From NCBI GenBank assembly GCA_003551985.1, contig PUOB01000370.1, positions 1 to 6,207 of the forward strand: 6,207 bases of DNA, written 5' to 3'. The notes under the pieces were generated by a model. That model was not told the origin of the DNA. It searched no databases and worked only from the letters and a program-made list of their open reading frames with translations. Shown here one piece after another: positions 1 to 6,207 of the stretch (position 1 is the stretch's first letter; each line of letters starts with the position of its first letter). The stretch is from Desulfobacteraceae bacterium. GTDB taxonomy: Bacteria > Desulfobacterota > Desulfobacteria > Desulfobacterales > Desulfosalsimonadaceae. Position numbers and translations under genes: made by a program.

Positions 1-5
1 AGGTT

Positions 6-3000
6 TCAACGCATCCGATTCGCGATAACATACAGGCACGGCATCAGAAACAACGCCACCGGGATTTCCATTAAGAGCCCGCCAATGGCGGCGACGGCCA
101 TGGGCTGGAGCATTTCGCCGCCGCCGGTCAGGTTGAGCGCCAACGGCAGAAATCCCATGATGGTGGTCATGGTGGTCATCATCCGGGGCCGGAGCCGGAT
201 TCTGGCGGCGGAAACCACGGCCTGGCGCGGCGAGACATTCTCCCTGTCCCGGATTTCCCCGGCATAGGTCAGCAGCAAAACGCCGTCGCTTACCGTGGCG
301 GCCACCACGACCAGCACACCGATGATGACCGTTGCGCCAAGGGGCAGGCCCGCCAGCAGCATCAGAAAAACAACCCCTGCAAAACAGACCGGCACGCTGC
401 CCAGAATAAGCAGCGGCAGTTTCAGGCTGTTGAACTGGACGGTCAACACGACAAAGGAAAAAAACAAGGAAAACGCCAGCACGGCAAATACCGCCGCCTT
501 CATGTCGATCATCATCTCCGCGCTTCCGCCCAAATCGAAGGTGTAGCCGTCCGGCAGATCCATGTCCGCCAGGGAGGCTTCCAGACGGGACACCGCCCCG
601 GCCAGGTCGTCGTGGTCGATATCGGCGTCAACGGTAATCTGCCTGACCTGGTCCTCCCGCATGATTTCCACGGGCCCGGTTTCCGGGACAACCCGGGCAA
701 TATCCCGCAGGCGCACCGGCTTTCCATCGCGGGTGGTCAGCACCAGGTTTTCCACGTCCCGGGGCTCGGTCAGGCGGTCTTCGGGCACCAGTACCCGTAT
801 GTCGTAATAGCGCTCCCCTTCGCGAAACTGCGTGGGGACCGCGCCCGTGATCAGCGACCGGAGGGACCGGGCCACATCGGCAACCGGCACCCCCATCTCG
901 GCGGCCCTTGTACGGTCTACGATGACCTGGTACTCGGGCTGGGTCAGGTCCATATCGACGCGCACGCTCCGGAAGTCATCCATCTGCCGGATAACGCCGG
1001 ATGTCTCGTCCGCCAGCGTGGAAAGGGTCTCCATGTCCGGCCCGCGGACCTTGACGATGACATCCGCGGCGCGTATGCCCGGAATGCCCCGGATGGGGAC
1101 CTGCCGGGCCATGGCCCGGCCGCCGGGCGGCTGGAGATCGCGAATCCGCCGCCGGATATCGGAGGCATATTCCCCTGTGGTGACGTCCCGGTCCCGCCGG
1201 GAGACCATTTGAATGTAGATTTCACCGCGGTTGGCGATTTCACGGGTGGTGATGCCCATCACCCGGCCGCCGGAAAACGTGAACATGGATTCGATGAGCG
1301 GGTCTTCGGCGATGCGCGCTTCGATTTTGCCCAGCCGCCGGTCGGTCTCCGCAACGGACGCCCCGGTCGGCATGTTGACCCGGATCATGATCCGGCCGTC
1401 GTCCATGAGCGGCAGAAATTCGCCGCCCAGGCGTCCGGCAAGGAGGATGCCTGCAGCGAGCACCAGCAGAAAAACGGGAATAACAACCCACCGCATGCCG
1501 ATGACCCGGTCGAGCAGACGGCCGTAGCCTTCTGCCAGCCGTTCGAAGAAGCGTTCGAACCGGCCGGGGGGCTGTTTTTCAGGTGTTTTACCAAGAAAAA
1601 GCGTGGCCAGCATCGGGGTGACGGTCACGGCGACAAGAAGGCTGACAACGACAATCCCCGCAATGACCAGGATCAGCTCGCGAAACAAAAGGCTTGCCAG
1701 CCCCGGAACGATGAGAAACGGCACAAACAAGGCCAGAAATGAAAGGGTTGCGGCAATCAGGGCCGGGCCGACCTCGCCTGTGGCATACACCGCGGTTTCG
1801 CGAACCTCCCGCCCCGGATCCGCCCGCTTGAGCCGGGTGATGTTCTCCACGACCACGACGGAGTTGTCCAGCACCACCCCGATGGCCACGACCAGCCCGC
1901 CCAAAGAAAACATGTTGAGGGAAAACCCGGCCAGCGTCATCAAGCCGAAGTTGATCACCAGGGTCAACGGGAGGGCGATGAGCATGACACCCACCTGGCG
2001 CAGGCTTCCCAAAAAAAGGTATATAACGACAATCAGAAGGACGGCGGCCGCCAATGCCGCGTTTCGGACGCTTTCAAGCGCCTGGCGCACGTAAACCGAC
2101 TGGTCTTCGACATAGCCGAGCGCAATTCCCTCCGGCAGTCCCGGGGCCATGGCCGCCAGCTCCCGGTTCACCGAATCGGCCACATCCACGATGTTGGCCT
2201 CGGCCGCCGCAAGGACGGATACCCGGACGCAGGTTTCGCCGTTGAACCGGGTCACGACCCGCGCCTCGCCGTGCCCGTCGTCCACGTCGGCGATATCGCC
2301 CAGCCGGACCTTTTGATACCCGTCCGCGGCAACAACGATCTCCCGGATATCCCCAATGGTTTCAAACGCGCCCATGGTTCGGGCAATGATCTCCCTTGGC
2401 CCGACCGTGACCCGACCGGCGGAAAGCTCGATATTTTCCGCAGCCACACGGTCGACAATGTCATCCAGGGCGAGGTCGTGTTTTTCCAGCGCCTCGGGAT
2501 CAAGCCGAATTCGGATCTCCCGCTCGAGCCCGCCGACGATATCCGTGCCGGCCACGCCGGAAACGGCCAGAACGCGGTCCTGAAATCGGTCTTCGACCCA
2601 ATCCCGCAGCCTTACCGGATCCCACCGGTCAGAAGAGACGGTCAGCTGCATCACGGGAATCTGGGAGGGATCGGCCTTGAAGGCGTAAGGCTCACCTACG
2701 TCTTCGGGCAGGCGGCCCCGGGCGCGGGCAAGCGCAGCCATGACATCCTGGAACGCGACATCGATGTCCGCGCCGTACTCGAAATGAATATCCAGGGAAT
2801 ACAACCCGGCCATGGACGAGGACTCGATATGGTCCAGCCGGTCCACGGTGGAGACCATGCGCTCCACGGGTTCGGCGATGTTCTTTTCGACTTCGGGCGG
2901 GGCGGCCCCCTCCCACTGGATTTCCACCTTGATGAGAGGATAGGTGATGGACGGCAGGTAGTCCATCGGCAGCCGCGAAAGCCCGTAGAGTCCCAGGACC

Positions 3001-3065
3001 ACCAGGAGGGCGGCGATGGCGCCGGCGGCCAGCCGACGGTATACGGCGTAGCGGGTCAATGTCAT
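6..3065 (-). CDS. Efflux RND transporter permease subunit (HAE-type, AcrB-like)
   Basis: This is the inner-membrane, proton-driven pump of a tripartite efflux system. The 1019-residue product is near the usual family length (AcrB is 1049). By hydropathy the topology is canonical: TM1 at about 12-30, a periplasmic loop to about 334, TM2-TM6 at about 335-490, TM7 at about 525-543, a second periplasmic loop to about 856, and TM8-TM12 at about 857-1012. TM4 carries LDNSVVVVEN with D400-N401, matching AcrB D407-D408. TM11 keeps R957 and T964, matching AcrB R971 and T978. In TM10 the AcrB Lys940 position is S926, followed by D927. The TM4 DFG signature of CzcA-type metal pumps is absent, so a metal substrate is unlikely. 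The ATG overlaps the adaptor stop as ATGA, and GGGAG lies 9 nt upstream. The stop (TGA) is at positions 8-6, so the gene is complete. The family call is firm; the substrate is unknown. Confidence 0.96.
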   Translation of the reverse strand: MTLTRYAVYRRLAAGAIAALLVVLGLYGLSRLPMDYLPSITYPLIKVEIQWEGAAPPEVEKNIAEPVERMVSTVDRLDHIESSSMAGLYSLDIHFEYGADIDVAFQDVMAALARARGRLPEDVGEPYAFKADPSQIPVMQLTVSSDRWDPVRLRDWVEDRFQDRVLAVSGVAGTDIVGGLEREIRIRLDPEALEKHDLALDDIVDRVAAENIELSAGRVTVGPREIIARTMGAFETIGDIREIVVAADGYQKVRLGDIADVDDGHGEARVVTRFNGETCVRVSVLAAAEANIVDVADSVNRELAAMAPGLPEGIALGYVEDQSVYVRQALESVRNAALAAAVLLIVVIYLFLGSLRQVGVMLIALPLTLVINFGLMTLAGFSLNMFSLGGLVVAIGVVLDNSVVVVENITRLKRADPGREVRETAVYATGEVGPALIAATLSFLALFVPFLIVPGLASLLFRELILVIAGIVVVSLLVAVTVTPMLATLFLGKTPEKQPPGRFERFFERLAEGYGRLLDRVIGMRWVVIPVFLLVLAAGILLAGRLGGEFLPLMDDGRIMIRVNMPTGASVAETDRRLGKIEARIAEDPLIESMFTFSGGRVMGITTREIANRGEIYIQMVSRRDRDVTTGEYASDIRRRIRDLQPPGGRAMARQVPIRGIPGIRAADVIVKVRGPDMETLSTLADETSGVIRQMDDFRSVRVDMDLTQPEYQVIVDRTRAAEMGVPVADVARSLRSLITGAVPTQFREGERYYDIRVLVPEDRLTEPRDVENLVLTTRDGKPVRLRDIARVVPETGPVEIMREDQVRQITVDADIDHDDLAGAVSRLEASLADMDLPDGYTFDLGGSAEMMIDMKAAVFAVLAFSLFFSFVVLTVQFNSLKLPLLILGSVPVCFAGVVFLMLLAGLPLGATVIIGVLVVVAATVSDGVLLLTYAGEIRDRENVSPRQAVVSAARIRLRPRMMTTMTTIMGFLPLALNLTGGGEMLQPMAVAAIGGLLMEIPVALFLMPCLYVIANRMR

Positions 3066-4177
3066 TGCGTTTCGCTCCCGGCACCGCCCGGTTGATCAAT
3101 GTGCCGGCCCGACGGGCTCGGGGAGACGGCATCGCCGTCCGCAAGTCCCGCCATGCCGGCCACGATGACGACCTCGCCCGCTTCTACGCCCGACCGGATC
3201 TGCGTTTGCCCGTCTTTTTCAATGCCGGTCGCCACGATACGCCGAACAGCCGCGTCGTTTTCCACGACAAAAACAAAGGCGTCTTCCGCATCCCTTTGCA
3301 CTGCCTCGGAGGGGACCAGCACGGCGTCTTCCACGGTTTTCAACCGCAGGGACAGGCGGGCGAACATGCCGGGCAGCAGGGCGATTTCTTCCTCCGGCCG
3401 GATTTCAACGGTGCGGGTGCGCATGCCGGCGTCCAGATACGGGTGCACACGCTCGATTGTGCCTTTGAAGCGGTCGCCTGGATAGGCGTCCAGCCGTATT
3501 TCAACGGGTATCCCGACCTCGCTCCGGCCGGCATATCGCTCCGGCACACCCGCACGGATCACCTGGCTGTCCGGGTCGTATATTTCCAGGAGGTCGGCGT
3601 GGGGGGAGACGAAACCGCCCTCCTTGACGAACATATCGGAAACCACCCCGTCCCAGGGCGCGACAATAAAGTGGTCGGCGGCCGCCTCCTTTGCCCGGAC
3701 CAGCTCCGCGCGGACGCTTTCATACGCGGCCCGTGCCTTGTCTTTTTCTTCGCCGGGCAAGGCCTCCTGTTCAACAAGCCGGCGGGTGTGGGACAGGTTG
3801 GCCGCCTCTTTTTCCAGCGCCACCCGGAGGGATTGGACCAGGGCATCAACGCCTTTTTTCCGCCCGATGGAAAGGAGTTCGTCGCCGGCCGAGACCCGGT
3901 CGCCCTCGCGTACCCGCACATCGCCGACGGGGCCTTCGGCGGGCGAAGCCAGCCGGGCAACCCGGTAAGGCGCAACCGTCCCCGTCATCGCCAGCGTTTC
4001 GGAAATGGCCCCCTTGAGTGCCGACACCGTTTCCACAGCTGCCCGCTCACCCGCCGAGGACGGGGCGGCCTCGGCTTCCCCGCCGCCGAAAGGCGTCGTT
4101 CCGACCATAAAGACGCCGGACACGGCAAGCGCCCCGGTCAACACCAATGCCAAAATGACTGCCGCTTTTGTTTTCAT
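3062..4177 (-). CDS. RND efflux periplasmic adaptor subunit (membrane fusion protein)
   Basis: This is the periplasmic adaptor (HlyD/AcrA family) that links the RND pump to the outer-membrane channel. The 371-residue product begins with a hydrophobic segment (about 5-27) that acts as signal peptide or N-terminal anchor. There is no lipobox cysteine, unlike AcrA. The two halves of a lipoyl-like domain are at about 65-104 (MTGTVAPYRVARLASPAEGPV, then VREGDRVSAGDEL) and about 168-200 (FIVAPWDGVVSDMFVKEGGFV). Between them is a fairly short alpha-helical hairpin (about 107-167) whose tip is near ALPGEEKD (139-146), the expected docking point for the TolC partner. A beta-barrel domain follows at about 205-280 and a membrane-proximal domain at about 284-350, then a Gly/Ser-rich tail. 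The start ATG overlaps the stop of the TolC-like gene as ATGA. Only a weak GGGTGA lies just upstream, so translation probably depends on coupling. The stop overlaps the RND start in the same way. Confidence 0.95.
   Translation of the reverse strand: MKTKAAVILALVLTGALAVSGVFMVGTTPFGGGEAEAAPSSAGERAAVETVSALKGAISETLAMTGTVAPYRVARLASPAEGPVGDVRVREGDRVSAGDELLSIGRKKGVDALVQSLRVALEKEAANLSHTRRLVEQEALPGEEKDKARAAYESVRAELVRAKEAAADHFIVAPWDGVVSDMFVKEGGFVSPHADLLEIYDPDSQVIRAGVPERYAGRSEVGIPVEIRLDAYPGDRFKGTIERVHPYLDAGMRTRTVEIRPEEEIALLPGMFARLSLRLKTVEDAVLVPSEAVQRDAEDAFVFVVENDAAVRRIVATGIEKDGQTQIRSGVEAGEVVIVAGMAGLADGDAVSPSPSGRHIDQPGGAGSETQ
3075..3079 (-). promoter_or_regulatory. Shine-Dalgarno of the RND gene, inside the adaptor gene
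   Basis: Read on the minus strand this is GGGAG, 9 nt before the RND ATG at 3065. It lies within the last codons of the adaptor gene. It supports the chosen start and suggests the RND gene can initiate on its own as well as by coupling through the ATGA overlap. Confidence 0.6.
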
Positions 4178-5601
4178 GAATCACCCATTGCCAGTTCAAG
4201 CCGTGCGATAGCGGTACGCAGCTCGGCCATCGCACGGTAGTAGGTTTTTTCCGATTCCAGCAGCGCACCCTGGGCGTCCAGCACGTCAACGACCGCTCCC
4301 CTGCCGGCACCGTATTTTTCCTTTTCAATGCGCAGGCTTTCCCTGGCCTGGTCAATTGCTTTTTCCACGGCCGCAACGCGCGTGGCCGAAGCGTTCACAT
4401 CGGAGATGGCGATTTCAACCTCTAATTCAACCTGGTGTTCGAACCCGCGGAGCCGATGCCGGGCGGCGGCAAGTTCGGCGCGCCTTTCCCGGACCCCGGC
4501 CTCGATACGGCCGCCTTCAAAAAGCGGCATGTCCATTTCAATGCCGATGTGCCCCACATCACCGTAATCATCGCCCGGACCGCGCGTCGAGCCGACGGCC
4601 CGGCGACCGCCGTATGCCCCTTTCAGGGAAACAACGGGCCAATGCCCGGCCCGGGCCGCATCCACGCGGCGGGCCTTTGCTTCAAGGTCGGCCTTTGCCG
4701 CCAGGTAGTCGTCCCGGTTGATCCACGCCGTCTCAAGCGCTTCTTCCAACTCCGGGATGGCCTGTTTTTCGGACAACGCCAACTCACCGACCGGGTAGAA
4801 GCGTTCGACTTTATTGGAAAGGCCTAATAGGTTGGCCAATGTACGGTGCTGGATGCGCAACATGGCTTTTTCCCGGGTCAATTCCTGCCGAACGTCCGCC
4901 AGCCGGACCTCGGTTCGCAACCGGTCGACGATTGCAGCCCTTTGCGCGGCGATCCGTTCGTCGGTGTGCTTCAAATGCGTTTCCAGGGTCTCTTTTGAAA
5001 ACTCTAAAGATTCTATAACATGGCGCTGGGCGAGGATGTCAAAAAATAAGCCGGACACCTCATAGACCAATTCCTTGCGGCTCCGGTCGGCCCGGTGATC
5101 TGACGCCTCCCGATGCCGCTTTGCGGCCCGCTGCTCGCTGATGAGGCGTCCGCCCGTAAAGAGCGGAACCGACAACACGATATCGCCCGCAACGCGTCCC
5201 CGGCTGAATGCGCCCGGCTCACCTTCATAGCGTGTGGCAATAACCCTTTCTTCATCCAGTGTGCGGGTATACGCCCCGACCAGGCCGACGCCGGGAAGCC
5301 GCTCGCCAAACGCCTGATCCCTGCGGGCCGCGGCGGCTTCGGCGTCCCACCGGGCAGCGGCAACCTCCGGATTGCTGGCAAGGGCGGTTTCAATGGCCGC
5401 TTTCAGGGTTAACGTTTCCCTGTGGGGTAATGTATTGGGGGGTAATGTTTTTTCGCCCGAATGGGCCGCCGGCACTTCCGCCGGCTTTTCAAAAACGGGC
5501 CGGCCGGATGGTTCGCCGGAGGGGTATGGCTCCGTGGGCTGCATCACGGCGCATCCGCAGAGTGCAAAAATGACAGGAAGAAAAAAGAGAAGATGTTTCA
5601 T
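4174..5601 (-). CDS. TolC/OprM-family outer-membrane efflux lipoprotein
   Basis: This is the outer-membrane channel of the tripartite pump. The 475-residue product starts with a lipoprotein signal peptide, MKHLLFFLPVIFALCGC, with the predicted acylated cysteine at residue 17. Ala at +2 is compatible with outer-membrane sorting. A Pro-rich linker (about 21-60) leads into two tandem OEP repeats, at about 64-260 and 283-470. Each repeat has the strand-to-helix motif: VPLFTGGRL at 146-153 and MPLFEGGRIEAGV at 358-370. The repeats are otherwise dominated by long charged, Ala-rich helices. The C-terminal part (YGAGRGAVVDVLDAQGALLES, about 430-450) is typical of the family. The ATG at 5601 is supported by GAAGGAG 7 nt upstream and by the signal peptide starting exactly there. 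It is the first gene of the three-gene pump unit, and its TGA stop overlaps the adaptor start. The substrate is not inferable from this protein. Confidence 0.95.
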   Translation of the reverse strand: MKHLLFFLPVIFALCGCAVMQPTEPYPSGEPSGRPVFEKPAEVPAAHSGEKTLPPNTLPHRETLTLKAAIETALASNPEVAAARWDAEAAAARRDQAFGERLPGVGLVGAYTRTLDEERVIATRYEGEPGAFSRGRVAGDIVLSVPLFTGGRLISEQRAAKRHREASDHRADRSRKELVYEVSGLFFDILAQRHVIESLEFSKETLETHLKHTDERIAAQRAAIVDRLRTEVRLADVRQELTREKAMLRIQHRTLANLLGLSNKVERFYPVGELALSEKQAIPELEEALETAWINRDDYLAAKADLEAKARRVDAARAGHWPVVSLKGAYGGRRAVGSTRGPGDDYGDVGHIGIEMDMPLFEGGRIEAGVRERRAELAAARHRLRGFEHQVELEVEIAISDVNASATRVAAVEKAIDQARESLRIEKEKYGAGRGAVVDVLDAQGALLESEKTYYRAMAELRTAIARLELAMGDS

Positions 5602-5608
5602 TTTCCCG

Positions 5609-5615
5609 CTCCTTC
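5609..5615 (-). promoter_or_regulatory. Shine-Dalgarno of the TolC-like gene
   Basis: Read on the minus strand this is GAAGGAG, 7 nt before the ATG at 5601. It is the strongest ribosome-binding site in the window and fixes the start of the first pump gene. Part of it (AAGG) can pair with an upstream CCTT in a small hairpin. Confidence 0.8.
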
Positions 5616-5622
5616 GACAAGG
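5611..5622 (-). other. Small hairpin overlapping the TolC-like gene RBS
   Basis: On the minus strand the sequence reads CCTTGTCGAAGG: a 4-bp stem CCTT/AAGG around the loop GTCG. The right arm is part of the Shine-Dalgarno of the TolC-like gene. The extended motif on the plus strand, ccttcgacaaggctgagg (5611-5628), also resembles the short CCTTCGACAAGCTCAGG-type dispersed repeats I recall from several bacterial genomes. The stem is short, so either a structural or a repeat interpretation is tentative. The rest of the 95-bp gap (5602-5696) shows no convincing terminator or promoter. Confidence 0.25.
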
Positions 5623-5696
5623 CTGAGGGGGAATCAGCAGGCATTACGGCACATGAAACACCGGAATAGCCGACTGGTGCAACGACAAGTTTGAAA

Positions 5697-6207
5697 TCAC
5701 TCCGCACCGCCCGCGATTTCCCCGAGCGCCGTGAGAATATCCGCCCTGCCCGTATGCATCCGGATTTCCGCCCCGTCTTCGATAACCACCGTGGGCGTAC
5801 TGCGGACGGCATCCGCCTGGAGCAGTTCGTTGAACTGCTCAAAAATACCGGTCAGATCACGCGGTTGGTAGCCGATATCCTTTTCCGCCAATGCGCGCCG
5901 GATGTCTTCCGCACCTCCCCCCTTTCCGGCAAGGTCGAAGAGTATGCCCCGGATCTTCAGGGCGTGTTCCATGGCGGCATTTTCGTTCAACGCATAGAGA
6001 AAATAGTGGACATAGGGCATGGAACGGGGGGTCGGGATGTCGATGAAGGTCACACGAATCTGTTCATTTTCAACGAACTCGCGCAGCACCGGCTCCAAAT
6101 CGGGCTCCATGGCCCGGCACGGCCCGCAGAAATAGTTCGAATACATACGAACCGCAACAGGCCCATTGCCGAATTCGGGAAAAACGGCTTCTGTGTTTTC
6201 CGAAAAA
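5697..6207 (-). CDS. Thioredoxin-fold (DsbA-like) protein, N-terminus outside window
   Basis: This is a partial gene: the frame stays open to the right edge, giving 169 visible residues and a TGA stop at 5699-5697. The first in-window ATG (6146) is not the likely start. The 20 codons before it include a plausible first beta strand, GPVAVRMYSNYF, leading straight into the redox motif CGPC at 6128-6117. After the active-site helix comes a strand (IRVTFIDIP). A helical stretch of about 70 residues follows (roughly 6020-5811), then the STPT loop near 5801-5790, which holds the expected cis-proline, and a final strand and helix (VVIEDG to the end). A helical insertion between the second strand and the cis-Pro loop is the DsbA-like arrangement. 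This suggests a thiol-disulfide oxidoreductase, probably exported, but the signal peptide would be off-window. It is co-directional with the efflux genes 95 bp downstream. Whether it acts as oxidase, reductase or isomerase cannot be told. Confidence 0.85.
   Translation of the reverse strand, partial: FSENTEAVFPEFGNGPVAVRMYSNYFCGPCRAMEPDLEPVLREFVENEQIRVTFIDIPTPRSMPYVHYFLYALNENAAMEHALKIRGILFDLAGKGGGAEDIRRALAEKDIGYQPRDLTGIFEQFNELLQADAVRSTPTVVIEDGAEIRMHTGRADILTALGEIAGGAE

Noticed and set aside
160..181. Tandem 9-bp repeat (tggtggtca twice)
   Set aside because: It encodes the MTTMTT stretch at the start of TM11, a common Met/Thr-rich motif at this position in RND proteins, so it reflects coding constraint and not a repeat element.
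612..1742. Long plus-strand open frame (376 codons) opposite the RND gene
   Set aside because: It lies wholly antisense to a clear RND transporter. Its translation is rich in His, Pro, Gly and Asp without any recognisable domain, as expected for the reverse frame of a GC-rich gene.
2271..3095. Plus-strand open frame of 274 codons opposite the RND N-terminal region
   Set aside because: It is antisense to the conserved first periplasmic loop of the RND protein, with no family resemblance or ribosome-binding site that I could support.
3059..4240. Plus-strand open frame of 393 codons opposite the adaptor gene
   Set aside because: It mirrors the adaptor gene almost exactly, has no recognisable domain and is of shadow-frame composition. 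The minus-strand adaptor has clear lipoyl and hairpin features.
5616..5696. Possible promoter between the thioredoxin-like and TolC-like genes
   Set aside because: On the minus strand a TTGCAC box can be paired at 17 bp only with GTTTCA, a poor -10 match. No other convincing sigma-70 or sigma-54 pair was seen.
6144..6146. ATG at 6146 as the start of the thioredoxin-like gene
   Set aside because: Starting here would remove the first beta strand and put the CGPC motif only six residues from the N-terminus. The frame is open upstream to the window edge with protein-like sequence, so the start is off-window.

Overview
This 6.2 kb window is GC-rich and almost fully coding. All genes lie on the minus strand, so transcription runs from the right end of the window to the left. 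The content points to a diderm (Gram-negative) bacterium: an RND inner-membrane pump, its periplasmic adaptor, and a TolC-type outer-membrane factor with a lipoprotein signal. Codon use and general protein style would suit a high-GC proteobacterium, perhaps a delta-proteobacterial (Desulfobacterota) lineage. That placement is an impression and not a demonstrated fact.

Layout in transcription order. (1) Positions 6207-5697 hold the C-terminal part of a thioredoxin-fold protein with a CGPC redox motif. Its start lies beyond the right edge. (2) A 95-bp gap (5696-5602) contains a good Shine-Dalgarno for the next gene and no evident terminator. (3) Positions 5601-4174 encode a TolC/OprM-type outer-membrane lipoprotein. 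(4) Positions 4177-3062 encode a membrane-fusion (periplasmic adaptor) protein. (5) Positions 3065-6 encode a full-length 12-TM RND transporter of the HAE type. The last three genes are joined by two identical 4-bp ATGA stop/start overlaps, so they form a tight, probably translationally coupled operon.

Together genes 3-5 encode a complete tripartite efflux pump: a proton-driven RND trimer in the inner membrane, an adaptor bridging the periplasm, and an outer-membrane channel. The substrate cannot be read from the sequence. The RND protein lacks the DFG...D...E signature expected of CzcA-type metal pumps, so a drug, lipid or other organic substrate is more likely. The thioredoxin-like gene may be co-transcribed, but a functional link is only a possibility.

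I see no mobile element, CRISPR array, RNA gene or novel system here. The observations worth a second look are modest: the divergent TM10 proton-relay residues of the pump, the thioredoxin-like neighbour, and a small hairpin that would cover the ribosome-binding site of the first pump gene.
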